From Lysobacter sp. Root690 (GTDB taxonomy: Bacteria; Pseudomonadota; Gammaproteobacteria; Xanthomonadales; Xanthomonadaceae), in NCBI RefSeq assembly GCF_001427785.1, contig NZ_LMHM01000013.1:134237-198236 (forward strand): a DNA stretch of 64,000 nt, read 5' to 3'. A program made the position numbers and the translations under genes. A model generated the notes under the pieces. It did no database searches. It had not been told where the DNA came from and saw nothing but the letters and a program-made list of their open reading frames with translations. Of this stretch, positions 35,290 through 43,666 are shown in pieces; the first letter of the stretch is position 1; each line of letters begins with the position of its first letter.

Positions 35290-36291
35290 TCAGGCTCGGT
35301 TGATCAAGGCAACAGGTTTCGCGCGGCCGGGCATCGGCGATGCAGCGGGCAATGGGTTGGGCGCTGGATCCAGGCGATGCAGTTCCTCGCGCGGCGGCAG
35401 GTCCTCGGGCAGGCGCAGATCGCGCACCAGCCCCAGCCGCTCGCAGCCGCGCAGGAACCACCAGCCCGGGTCCCATTCGCCGGCATACAGGCCCAACCGC
35501 GCCGAGCCGGGAAACGCATGGTGGTTGTTATGCCAGCATTCGCCCATGGTCAGCAGCGACACGAACCGCACATTGCGGCCCTGCACCGCGGCGCCGCGCA
35601 CTTCATGGTGCATGCCACCGTGGTTGTGGGCGAAATAACCGACCAGCCAATGTCCGAACACGCCCGCGGTAACCCGTGCGCACACGCCCCAGAACACCCA
35701 GCCCCAGCCGCCGATCGCATAGAACGCGAGTGCCCACGGCAGGTGCTGCAACATCCAGGTGCGCTGCAGAAAGCGGTAAAAACGGTCGTCGGCGATGCGC
35801 GCTTCGATCTCGATCCGCGGTGGCTGCGCCAGACGCAATTCGCAATGCAACTGCCACCACGCATCGACGTGGAAGCGGCGGCGATGAGCGAGGTAATCGT
35901 GGCAGTCGGGCAAACGTTGGGCGTAATCGCGCAGGTCGTGAGTGCGCACCAGCCTGATCGGCCCGGCCAGGCCGACCTGCACGCCGCAGTAGACCAGCAG
36001 GTATTCCATCCATTTCGGGCAGGCGAAACTGTCGTGGATCAGCTTGCGGTGCATGCCCAGCGAATGGCCGAGCAGCAGCACCGTCGCGGTGGACACCACG
36101 AACAGCGCGAACGCCGCCCACGTGAACGTCGCGATGCCGCCGACCACCGCGGCGATGGCCATGGTCGAAAACCACAACGAGCGCACCGGTTCCCAGACCA
36201 CGCGGCCGTCGCTGACGCCGCGGATCGACGCGGCGACTTCGGTCTGCGCCTGGACGCGATGCGATTGCAGACTTGCGGGCAATGCGTTCAT
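35290..36291 (-). CDS. Acyl-CoA desaturase-type membrane desaturase (second copy)
   Basis: A 333-residue membrane desaturase of the delta-9 acyl-CoA type. Histidine-rich motifs are HSLGMHRKLIHDSF, RTHDLRDYAQR and GECWHNNHHAFPGSARLG. The second motif is HDLRD where the classical family has HRxHH, as in a bacterial subgroup. Hydrophobic helices fill residues about 38-75 and 185-215. It is the first gene of an operon with the membrane SRPBCC gene. The promoter region holds operator B, nearly identical to the site before arsR. Confidence 0.9.
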   Translation of the reverse strand: MNALPASLQSHRVQAQTEVAASIRGVSDGRVVWEPVRSLWFSTMAIAAVVGGIATFTWAAFALFVVSTATVLLLGHSLGMHRKLIHDSFACPKWMEYLLVYCGVQVGLAGPIRLVRTHDLRDYAQRLPDCHDYLAHRRRFHVDAWWQLHCELRLAQPPRIEIEARIADDRFYRFLQRTWMLQHLPWALAFYAIGGWGWVFWGVCARVTAGVFGHWLVGYFAHNHGGMHHEVRGAAVQGRNVRFVSLLTMGECWHNNHHAFPGSARLGLYAGEWDPGWWFLRGCERLGLVRDLRLPEDLPPREELHRLDPAPNPLPAASPMPGRAKPVALINRA

Positions 36292-36388
36292 GACCTCTCC
36301 ATGGTGGAACTGTAGCTGCGCGCGCGATACAGGCGCGACCTCCGCGAGCGGTCGGGTGCGCGGACCGGCATCGCCTTATGTATTCAGC

Positions 36389-36406
36389 AATTAACTAATT
36401 TGCTAA
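36389..36406. promoter_or_regulatory. Candidate operator B in front of the second desaturase operon
   Basis: On the minus strand this reads TTAGCAAATTAGTTAATT, matching operator A (32303-32320) at 16 of 18 positions. The core TTAGCAAATTAGTTAA pairs at 6 of 8 positions of its dyad. It lies about 98 bases upstream of the desaturase start, with a possible -10 (TACATA) just downstream. Both position and similarity suggest control by the ArsR-family protein at 32383. Confidence 0.65.
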
Positions 36407-36632
36407 ATGATTTGCCTGGATGGCGGGAGGCGTCAAGCGCGGGCCGACGAGCGGTTGCCGCGCGAGCGCTGGAGACTTCGCTGGTGACGGGTGGTTGCGC
36501 GGTGCTCGGATCGAAAGGCGTCGGGCCTGAAGGCCCTGTCACTGAGACCTCGCGCTTCGTGCCGGCCTGAAAAGGCGGCGCGATCGGGCGATGACGCCGC
36601 AAGCAAGCGACGACGCGGCAAGAGCCGTTAGG

Positions 36633-36672
36633 ATTTCACGATTTCACGATTTCACGATTTCACGATTTCATG
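36633..36672. repeat. 8-bp tandem repeat ATTTCACG x5
   Basis: Four perfect ATTTCACG units and a fifth with one change (ATTTCATG). It ends 54 bases before the start of the Imm8-like gene. Variation in copy number by slippage could shift promoter spacing. Confidence 0.95.
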
Positions 36673-36726
36673 GCGTCATGGCATGGCCGTGACGATCGTG
36701 ATGTTCATATGGATGCGGAGGCAGGA

Positions 36727-37128
36727 GTGAAAGTGAATCTCGAAGTCCTCGACCTCAGGTCCCTGGATATCGACGACCTGCCCGCATGGCGCCCCGCGTC
36801 TCCCGCGGATGTCTACCTGACGGTAGAGCTGGAGATCGGCGAGGTCGGCGTATCCGGCGGGCACGTGTTTCAACTGCTGGTGGCGACGCCGCAGGGCGTG
36901 AGGGGGCACCATCAAGGCAAGGCGCTGGAAGCGTACACATCGATGCGAAAACGCGGGAAGACCCTCGACATCGACGCGCTGCTCGTCGTCGACCCGTATG
37001 AGTGGACCTGCGTGCATGCCGCGCTGCTGCAGCGGGTGGCGTCGTGCGAGCGATCGACGTGGGCCGAATCGCTCGACTGCCTGCGCACGAAATTCTTCTG
37101 GGAATACGAAGGCGTCGAATACCGATAG
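36727..37128 (+). CDS. Imm8-family immunity protein (orphan)
   Basis: A 133-residue protein resembling immunity family 8 of polymorphic toxin systems. The pattern is VNLEVLDLRSLDIDDLPAWRP..., then LTVELEIGEVGVSGGHVFQLLVATPQGV, then LLVVDPYEW...SWAESLDCLRTKFFWEYEGVEY; Imm8 members share the DI...P..P, GP.G..S..F...V.TP and W......L...F.WE.E blocks. I chose the GTG at 36727, five bases after GGAGG, which yields the family-like N-terminus MKVNLEV. ATG starts at 36670 and 36709 are alternatives. No toxin gene, VgrG, Hcp or two-partner secretion gene is adjacent. Family assignment is by remembered pattern and moderately sure. Confidence 0.68.
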   Translation: MKVNLEVLDLRSLDIDDLPAWRPASPADVYLTVELEIGEVGVSGGHVFQLLVATPQGVRGHHQGKALEAYTSMRKRGKTLDIDALLVVDPYEWTCVHAALLQRVASCERSTWAESLDCLRTKFFWEYEGVEYR

Positions 37129-37162
37129 CGGCGCCGGGATCGCCAGGCGTCGCGAACTGAGC

Positions 37163-37693
37163 TCAGCCGTATTCGATCGCCAGCACTTCGACGTTGAGAT
37201 CCCCGGCTGGCCGTTTCCATACCGCGCTGTCGCCGACTCGCGCGCCATGCAGGCTGCGCGCCAGCGGCGAAACCCAGCTGATCAGGCCATGCTCGGGGTC
37301 GGCTTCGTCTTCGCCGACGATGCGATAGCGGTGTTCGTTGCCCTCCTCGTCGATCAATTCCACGCGCGCGCCGAACGCGACCCGGTCGGGCGGCTGGCGT
37401 TCGGGCGCGATGGTGATCGCGCCGAGGATGCGCGCCTGCAGCCAGCGGATATCGCGATGGACGTGGGCGCGTTCGAGCTTGACCCCGACCCGTTCGCCGC
37501 CGCCGTCGTCTTCGCTCGCCGCGGCGATTTCCGCGTCGAGCGCGGCCAGGCGGCGCGAGGTGTCGTCCAGGCGCGAGCGCAGCAACGCCATGCCGCGCGG
37601 GGTGACGTAGTTGGGATGTTCGCTGATCGGCAGCTCGGGCAGATCGCCGGTGCTGTCGTCGCCATCGCCTTCCTTGACGAAGGCGCGGCTCAT
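37163..37693 (-). CDS. greB: Transcription elongation factor GreB
   Basis: A 176-residue Gre factor that rescues backtracked RNA polymerase. The N-terminal coiled coil (PISEHPNYVTPRGMALLRSRLDDTSRRLAALDAEIAAASE) leads into a C-terminal FKBP-like domain (GARVELIDEEGNEHRYRIVGEDEADPEHGLISWVSPLARSLHGARVGDSAVWKRPAGDLNVEVLAIEY). The opening MSRAFVKE is typical of GreB from this group and fixes the start. The acidic GEDEADPEHG and WVSPLARSL stretches match GreB over GreA. Confidence 0.92.
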   Translation of the reverse strand: MSRAFVKEGDGDDSTGDLPELPISEHPNYVTPRGMALLRSRLDDTSRRLAALDAEIAAASEDDGGGERVGVKLERAHVHRDIRWLQARILGAITIAPERQPPDRVAFGARVELIDEEGNEHRYRIVGEDEADPEHGLISWVSPLARSLHGARVGDSAVWKRPAGDLNVEVLAIEYG

Positions 37694-37838
37694 GCGGAAA
37701 CGGTCGGATCGGGCATCGGTCCAATGTAGACGAATCGAGGTTGCATCGGGGTGAGCGATGCGATCGGACCGAATGTGCAAGCTTGTGGATTGTGCGGTCT
37801 ATTGCCCGGTATCCATGGACGCATATCCGCGCGCGCGT

Positions 37839-38408
37839 TCACTCGACGAAATCGTAAAGCCGATAGATCCACGATAATTGATACAGCAGGCTGACGATCA
37901 CGAAGATCCGATGAAAGCGCAACGAACGGGTGCGCATGGCGATCAGGCACATGACTACATAGGCCAGATTGCGCAATGGGTATTCGATGCCGAAGGCCTC
38001 GAAATACGACCGGCCCTTGATCAGGGTATCGCCGAAGTCGATCACGTAGGTCACCGCCATGATCCCGAAGAACCAGGTGCGCCGCGACAGGAAGTAATCC
38101 TGCCAGCCCTCGTAGTCGCCGATGTCGTCGGGAAACAGCAAGGTGCATAGCAGGAACAGGACCACGACATAGGCGATCAGAAACGCGAACGACACGAAGC
38201 TCCACTGCGTCAGGTGCACCAGGCGGAACTCCCACCACCAGAAGTGCGCGAGCAGGGTGAACATCGAGATCGCCCAGCCGATATGCACCCAGAACACGCG
38301 TTCGCGGCCGGGATGCTGGACGAAGCGGGCCAGGCCCTTGAGCAAGGTGGTGATGGCCAGGCCCAGCACGATGCCGAGCAGGACGCGGATATGCAGGAAC
38401 TGCTCCAT
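37839..38408 (-). CDS. Polytopic membrane protein of unknown function
   Basis: A 189-residue integral membrane protein with about six hydrophobic segments, such as LLGIVLGLAITTLLKGLARFV (9-29), VFWVHIGWAISMFTLLAHFWWW (38-59), SFVSFAFLIAYVVVLFLLCTLLF (70-92) and LAYVVMCLIAMRTRS. Aromatic residues are abundant near the helix ends. I do not recognise the family. It seems to be a single gene between greB and dbpA. Confidence 0.75.
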   Translation of the reverse strand: MEQFLHIRVLLGIVLGLAITTLLKGLARFVQHPGRERVFWVHIGWAISMFTLLAHFWWWEFRLVHLTQWSFVSFAFLIAYVVVLFLLCTLLFPDDIGDYEGWQDYFLSRRTWFFGIMAVTYVIDFGDTLIKGRSYFEAFGIEYPLRNLAYVVMCLIAMRTRSLRFHRIFVIVSLLYQLSWIYRLYDFVE

Positions 38409-38607
38409 GGGACGGCCTCCGGATCGGTGGCGGTGGGGAGTTCTGAGGCGCTGCGGTGACAGGATAGGACGATGTGGGGCGGGTGGGGGCAGCGAAGCGA
38501 TGCCCGGTACCGTCGATATCCCTGTCTGAATGTTCTACGCCGGAGCCAGGATGCCGCCACGGACGGGTTTTCCGGGCGGGTGGCGCCCGAAGCTGCGATC
38601 ATGGCGC

Positions 38608-40020
38608 ATGACCGATCAACTTCCGCCCGCCGCCGCCGTCGCGGCCGCCACCGCTTTCGATTCCCTCGCCCTGAGCCCGGCCCTGCTGCAGGGCGTGGCC
38701 GCGCTGGGCTATACCGTGATGACCCCGGTGCAGGCGCGCGCCTTGCCGGCGATCCTGGAAGGCCGCGATCTGATCGCGCAGGCCCCGACCGGCAGCGGCA
38801 AGACCGCGGCGTTCGGCCTGGGCCTGCTGCAGCGGCTCGATCCCGCCGCGATCCGCACCCAGGCGCTGGTGCTGTGCCCGACCCGCGAGCTCGCCGATCA
38901 GGTCGGCAACCAGTTGCGCAAGCTGGCGTTCGCGATCGCCAATCTGAAAGTCTCGGTGCTGTGCGGCGGCATGCCGCTCGGCCCGCAACTGGCCTCGCTG
39001 GAACATGCGCCGCATGTGGTTGTCGGCACGCCGGGCCGCCTGCAGGAATTGCTGCGCAAGAAGGCGCTCAAGCTCGACGGTGTGCGTACCCTGGTGTTCG
39101 ACGAAGCCGACCGCATGCTCGACATGGGCTTCGAGGAGCCGATGCGCGAGATCGTCGCCAAGACCCCGAAGACCCGTCAGAGCCTGCTGTTCTCGGCGAC
39201 CTTTCCCGATGCGATTCGCGATCTCGCGCGCGCCGCTATGCGCGAGCCGCTCGAGGTCACGGTCGAAGGCGAGGCCACCGCGCCGCAGATCGAGCAGTAT
39301 TTCTATGAGGTCGAACCGACCCGCAAGACGCCTCTGCTCGCCGCGTTGTTGCTCGAATACCGGCCCGAATCGTGCGTGGTGTTCTGCAATATGCGCAAGG
39401 ACACCGAGGAAGTCGTCGGCTCGCTGAGCCATTACGGCTTCACCGCGCTGGCCCTGCACGGCGACATGGAGCAGCGCGATCGCGATGAAGTGCTGGTGCG
39501 GTTCGCCAACCGCAGCTGCAACGTGCTGGTCGCCAGCGACGTGGCCGCGCGCGGGCTCGACGTCGAGGACCTCGGCGCGGTGGTCAACTACGACCTGCCG
39601 ACCGATCCGGACGTGTACGTGCATCGCATCGGCCGTACCGGCCGCGCCGGTCGCGGCGGCGTCGCGCTGAGCCTGTGCGGCCCGCGCGAAACCGGCCGCG
39701 CCCAGCAGATCGAACAAAACCAGGGCGCGCCGTTGCACTGGCGTCGCGCCGAACCGCTGAGCGGCAAGGCCAAGAACGCGCCGGCCGCGCCGATGGCGAC
39801 CTTGCGCATCGACGCCGGCAAGACCGACAAGCTGCGCCCCGGCGACATCCTCGGTGCGCTGACCGGCGATGCCGGTCTGAAGGCCGAGGCGGTCGGCAAG
39901 ATCAATGTCTACGCGACGCGTTCCTACGTCGCCGTCGCAACCGGCCAGGCCGGCGCGGCGCTGGCGCGCTTGCGCGAAGGCAAGATCAAGGGGCGCAAGT
40001 TTCGGGTCAGTCGGATTTGA
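38608..40020 (+). CDS. dbpA: ATP-dependent RNA helicase DbpA
   Basis: A 470-residue DEAD-box helicase acting in 50S ribosome assembly. Motifs are complete: Q-motif region GYTVMTPVQ, Walker A APTGSGKT, PTRELADQV, DEAD (VFDEADRMLDMG), SAT (LLFSATFP) and HRIGRTGRAGRGG. The C-terminal domain (MATLRIDAGKTDKLRPGDILGALTGDAGLKAEAVGKINVY...GRKFRVSRI) is the DbpA-type 23S rRNA-binding domain, which separates it from other DEAD-box proteins. The start is the ATG of MTDQLPP, and an upstream in-frame ATG at 38530 looks non-coding. Confidence 0.95.
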   Translation: MTDQLPPAAAVAAATAFDSLALSPALLQGVAALGYTVMTPVQARALPAILEGRDLIAQAPTGSGKTAAFGLGLLQRLDPAAIRTQALVLCPTRELADQVGNQLRKLAFAIANLKVSVLCGGMPLGPQLASLEHAPHVVVGTPGRLQELLRKKALKLDGVRTLVFDEADRMLDMGFEEPMREIVAKTPKTRQSLLFSATFPDAIRDLARAAMREPLEVTVEGEATAPQIEQYFYEVEPTRKTPLLAALLLEYRPESCVVFCNMRKDTEEVVGSLSHYGFTALALHGDMEQRDRDEVLVRFANRSCNVLVASDVAARGLDVEDLGAVVNYDLPTDPDVYVHRIGRTGRAGRGGVALSLCGPRETGRAQQIEQNQGAPLHWRRAEPLSGKAKNAPAAPMATLRIDAGKTDKLRPGDILGALTGDAGLKAEAVGKINVYATRSYVAVATGQAGAALARLREGKIKGRKFRVSRI

Positions 40021-40080
40021 TCTTTGCGTTTGCGTTTGCGATTGCCTAGCGACAGCGGTTGCCGGATCGCCGCAGGCCGA

Positions 40081-40172
40081 CTGTAGGAGCGGCGCGAGCC
40101 GCGACCGCGCCACCGCGGTTGCGTCGTAAACGCGATGTCACGGTCGCAGCTTGCGCAGCTCCTACAGGGCGT
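40081..40172. repeat. REP doublet (GTAGGAGCGGC family)
   Basis: A CTGTAGGAGCGGCGCGAGCC hairpin at 40081-40110 and an inverted copy CGGTCGCAGCTTGCGCAGCT at 40141-40172. They fill the 264-base gap between the convergent dbpA and GH64 genes, where no other feature is seen. Confidence 0.85.
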
Positions 40173-40284
40173 GATCGTGCCTACGTCGCGAGATGGCAAT
40201 AGCCGCCGTCGCCACAGCATGGCGCTGGGCACGCCGTGAACGCGATGCGCCGCGCGCCCCATGGCGGCGACGCATCGCGACCAT

Positions 40285-41484
40285 TCACCGCAATGCGCGC
40301 ACCGTCACTGTCAACGTATCCGGATCGCCCGAACGCGCCGCGCCGCTGAAATCCTGGCCGCCGCTCGGCGACACGTCGTCGTAGGGAAAGGCGTAGCCGC
40401 GGTTGTCGGGCAGGCGCTCATGAACCAGTCGCGCGTAGTGGTTGGTCTGCGCATTGCGGTAGAAGCGGCTGGCGACTTCGCCCTGCGGCTGGTTGGCGTT
40501 GTCGAGCAGGGTGGTGCGATTGAGCGCCGCGGCCAGGCGCGGAATGATCGCCTTGCGCACCTCGCTGGCGCCGGCCAGGCTGAAGGGGCCGCTGTCGCAG
40601 CTGAGCACGTCGGCGGTGCTCGGACGGGCGAAGGTCTCGCCGTTGTTGAAGCGCAGCAGGCCGTCGCCACCGACCCGCGCGGTCAACACGCCGAAGCCGG
40701 ACTGGGTGTCGACGGTCAACGTGTTGGATGCGTATTTGCTCCAGACCGAGTTGATGTAGCCGCTGAGATAATTCTGGAACCGGCTGGCTTGGTAGTGCGC
40801 GCTCATCGCGCGCAAGTTGCGGCCGTCGCTGCCGCGCTGGATCAGCGAGTTCCAGGCCGAACCTTCCTGGCTCGCCTGTTGTTGCAACGCGTAGCAGATC
40901 GGATCGAGCGAACCGGCCGGCAGACCCGGAATGGTTTCGACCCGGCCCGACAGCGAGCGCAGCGACAGGCCCAGCGGCGCGGCGACGAAGTCGACGTAGC
41001 TGATGTTGGAGAACAGCTCCCACTCGTTGAAGGTGAACTCGGCGAAGGTCCAGTTCTTCTGGAAATTGGTGTCGCTGGTGTTGAGGAAACTCGGGTGGAC
41101 CACGGCCGGGCCGGGATTGACGTAGAAGTTGAGCTTGCTGCCGGTGACCACGTAGATGCGCGCGCCGTACATGCGCGGCACCGCGACGCGCGTCGATGAG
41201 CCCTGGCCGCCGAGCGGGATCGCGCAATCCGCGCCGAGCGGGGTGACCGGCGCCGAAGGCGAGGGCGGGTAATAGCTGCTGCCGTCGGCGCGCACGAACA
41301 GCGGCTGGTTGTTGGAGAAACCGACTACGTAGGCGTAAGCGGTGTTCTGACCCGAGGCGTTGACCAGGTTGAGGGTGAAACGCGCGGGCGTGGCGGCGAG
41401 GGCCGAGCGCGACACCAGCGGACCGGCGACGCCGGCGGCGAGCGCGGCGGCCGAGGCACCGAGGAAGTTGCGGCGAGTGACCAT
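40285..41484 (-). CDS. GH64 beta-1,3-glucanase with Tat signal
   Basis: A 399-residue secreted glycoside hydrolase, expected to cleave beta-1,3-glucan of fungal walls. A twin-arginine signal (TRRNFLGASAAALAAGVAG) is followed by a GH64 body: FVRADGSSYYPP, VPRMYGARIYVVTGSKLNFYVNPGPAVVHPSF, TFAEFTFNEWELFSNISYVDFVAAPLGLSL. In GH64 the catalytic glutamate and aspartate are 16 residues apart, as E149 and D165 are here. The length fits a catalytic domain without extra binding module. A 16-bp perfect palindrome lies 182-197 bases upstream of the start and may be its operator. Confidence 0.9.
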   Translation of the reverse strand: MVTRRNFLGASAAALAAGVAGPLVSRSALAATPARFTLNLVNASGQNTAYAYVVGFSNNQPLFVRADGSSYYPPSPSAPVTPLGADCAIPLGGQGSSTRVAVPRMYGARIYVVTGSKLNFYVNPGPAVVHPSFLNTSDTNFQKNWTFAEFTFNEWELFSNISYVDFVAAPLGLSLRSLSGRVETIPGLPAGSLDPICYALQQQASQEGSAWNSLIQRGSDGRNLRAMSAHYQASRFQNYLSGYINSVWSKYASNTLTVDTQSGFGVLTARVGGDGLLRFNNGETFARPSTADVLSCDSGPFSLAGASEVRKAIIPRLAAALNRTTLLDNANQPQGEVASRFYRNAQTNHYARLVHERLPDNRGYAFPYDDVSPSGGQDFSGAARSGDPDTLTVTVRALR

Positions 41485-41952
41485 GCGATGGGGCTCCTGA
41501 GCGAGGCAAGCCCCTGGGCTTTCCCGAGCTCGGCCACGGGCCGGATCAGTCGGGGCGACGCGCGAGGCGCCGCGAAAAGCATGAGAGCTTGACGTGGATG
41601 GGCGTGATCGCCCGCGACGCGATCGCCCGCGCGCCTGCGCTCACGGCCCGCACCATGTCCTATAGCTGACAGCGCTGTCAGTGATCGGGGGCGCAGATCG
41701 GCAAGCGTGAACGGGCGAAGGCCCGGGTGCGATGCGCGATGCTGAACGGTGGTCCGGTTCGCGCCGATGCGGCCCGCATCGAGGGCTTGCCGGATCGGTC
41801 CGCTCGCGCGCTGTCCCCGCGCCGCGTGCTGCTTCATGAACGGCCGGGGTTCAGCCGCGCGTCCACATCGGCGATCATCGACAGCCGGATCGATCGATAT
41901 CTGGACCGCGCCGCGCCAGGATGCGCGCCGCGAGGGGTAGAACGGAGTTGAT
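41485..41952. other. Divergent promoter region with one perfect palindrome
   Basis: No gene is seen. It separates the GH64 gene (minus) from the M1-like peptidase gene (plus). The only strong structure is the 16-bp palindrome at 41666-41681. Confidence 0.65.
41666..41681. promoter_or_regulatory. Perfect 16-bp palindrome CTGACAGCGCTGTCAG
   Basis: All eight base pairs match, with a central CG. The form (TGACA arms around a CG centre) resembles LacI-family operators of sugar-utilisation genes. It lies 182 bases before the GH64 start and about 270 before the peptidase start. No LacI gene is in the window. Confidence 0.55.
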
Positions 41953-43365
41953 ATGCACGATGCAGCAAGCTTTATCGCGCCGCGTTCGTCGCGCGCACCA
42001 CGCCGCGGCGCGGCTCGCACATTGAGCCGCCATGCGGCCGTGGCGCTGGCCTGGGCCACGTTTGCGCTGAGCTTCTCGGCTGCGGCGCAGATGTCGCCCG
42101 AACGCGCCGGCGCCAACCTCGACGTGCTGCATTACACCGCGCGGATCGAACCCGATATCGCCGCCCGCACGCTGCGCGGCGAGGTCGCGATCCGGCTGGC
42201 GATGCGTAGCGGCGGCGCGCAGTCGATCGAATTCGACGCCGGCGATCTGGAGATCGACACGGTGCGCGAGCACGGCAAGGCGCTGGGCTTCGAAAAGATC
42301 GACAAGCGCGTGCGCATCCGCCTGCCGATGCCGGCGGTCGCGGGCGAGCGTCGCGAGATCGACATCGCTTATCACGGCGCGCCGCGCCACGGCCTGGAAT
42401 TCCATCCCGAGCGCAACGAGGTCTATACGATCTTCTCGACCAGCCAATGGCTGGTGTGCATCGACGCGCCGTCCGAACGCGCGACCCTGGACCTGACCCT
42501 GACCGTGCCCAGCGGCCTCAAAGCGGTCGGCAACGGCCGGCTGGTGGCGAAGTCGGCGCTCGGCGGGCGTCGCGATTCGTACCGCTGGCGTCAGGATCAG
42601 GCGATGCCGAGTTACGTCTACGGCTTCGCCGCCGGCCGCTACAACGAAGCCAGCGGCAGCGGCGAAAACGGCGACCTTCGCTATCTGTCGGGCGAGCTCG
42701 ACAGCGCGCAACTGCGCCGGGTGTTCGCCGACAGCGCCGACATGCTGCGTTTCTTCGGCCGCCGCGCCGGCATCCGCTATCGCGGCCCCTACACCCAGGC
42801 GCTGGTGGCCAAGACCATCGGCCAGGAACTGGACGGGTTTTCGCTGATGTCGGAAGCCTACGGCCGCGAAGTGCTGGACAAGCCCGAGGCGCAGTCGCTG
42901 ATCGCGCACGAGATCGCCCACCAGTGGTGGGGCAACCGCATCACCTGCCGCGAATGGGGCCACTTCTGGCTCAACGAGGCCTTCGCCAATTTCATGGCGG
43001 CCGCGTACATGCAGCACCGCTTCGGCGAAGACAGTTACCGCGAGCGGGTGGAGCAGTGGAAGCGGCGGCTGGACAAACTGCGCGCCGACGGCAAGGACCA
43101 CGCGCTGGTGTACGCCTCGTGGTCGCGGCCCAGCGCCGACGATCGCGCGGTGGTGTACCAGAAGGGTGCCTACGTGCTGCATCTGCTGCGCGAAGAACTC
43201 GGCGAGCGCGCGTTCTGGCGCGGCATCCGCGCGTACACCCGCGCGCATTACGGCCATTCGGTGGTGACCTCGGATTTCCGCCAGGCGATGGAGCGCGCGA
43301 GCGGGCGCGATCTGTCGGGGTTTTTCGCGCGCTGGGTGGAGTCGGGCGAGGGTATGGCGAAGTAG
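41953..43365 (+). CDS. Exported M1-family metallopeptidase, short form
   Basis: A 470-residue gluzincin-type peptidase. The signal peptide ends SAAAQ (about 46). The zinc site is complete: HEIAH (319-323) and the third ligand E342 in WLNEAFANF, the M1 spacing. The N-terminal beta domain (LDVLHYTARIEPDIAARTLRGEV) is typical. The GAMEN exopeptidase motif is absent: the equivalent stretch is QELDGFSLMSE (291-301), and the large C-terminal helical domain is missing. It may therefore not be a standard aminopeptidase. The start codon is not well supported by a ribosome site. Confidence 0.88.
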   Translation: MHDAASFIAPRSSRAPRRGAARTLSRHAAVALAWATFALSFSAAAQMSPERAGANLDVLHYTARIEPDIAARTLRGEVAIRLAMRSGGAQSIEFDAGDLEIDTVREHGKALGFEKIDKRVRIRLPMPAVAGERREIDIAYHGAPRHGLEFHPERNEVYTIFSTSQWLVCIDAPSERATLDLTLTVPSGLKAVGNGRLVAKSALGGRRDSYRWRQDQAMPSYVYGFAAGRYNEASGSGENGDLRYLSGELDSAQLRRVFADSADMLRFFGRRAGIRYRGPYTQALVAKTIGQELDGFSLMSEAYGREVLDKPEAQSLIAHEIAHQWWGNRITCREWGHFWLNEAFANFMAAAYMQHRFGEDSYRERVEQWKRRLDKLRADGKDHALVYASWSRPSADDRAVVYQKGAYVLHLLREELGERAFWRGIRAYTRAHYGHSVVTSDFRQAMERASGRDLSGFFARWVESGEGMAK

Positions 43366-43666
43366 GGCATCGGCCTCACCGAAGCGACGCAACCCCACTG
43401 TAGGAGCGGCGTGAGCCGCGATCGCGACATCTTGCCTGCGACGCTGGCGAGGGTTCGCGGTCGCGGCTCACGCCGCTCCTACCCTTTGGGACGTGGCGAT
43501 CGCGAACGTCGTGAGCGCGACACGCCGGCACCGGCTCGCGATCCGCGGGTCCCGTGATCGTGCCTGCATCACACTTCACGTTTTCGGCTCGGACGCTGTG
43601 CGCAAACAGGCGTGTTGGCTTTAGGCTAGGCGATCGCCCCAGCCAGACCCAGCAAGGACTCACGCC
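43366..43666. other. Gap with a REP doublet upstream of the TonB-dependent receptor
   Basis: No gene is seen. REP copies occupy 43398-43484, and the receptor promoter should lie in the remaining 180 bases. No clear regulatory box is visible. Confidence 0.6.
43398..43484. repeat. REP doublet (GTAGGAGCGGC family)
   Basis: Inverted pair CTGTAGGAGCGGCGTGAGCC (43398) and GGTCGCGGCTCACGCCGCTC (about 43459), spaced about 35 bases. Confidence 0.88.

Larger units (their letters stand above)
36292..36726. other. Intergenic region with operator B, a repeat copy and an 8-bp tandem repeat
   Basis: Between the divergent desaturase and Imm8-like genes I see no coding region. It holds the AT-rich operator/promoter of the desaturase (about 36370-36410), a degenerate copy of the GGCGTCGGGCCTGAAGGCCC repeat (36509-36555) and the ATTTCACG tandem repeat (36633-36672). 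Confidence 0.75.

Noticed and set aside
38530-38607. Extended dbpA start at the ATG 78 bases upstream
   Set aside because: The extension has no helicase similarity, and the start at MTDQLPP gives the normal length.
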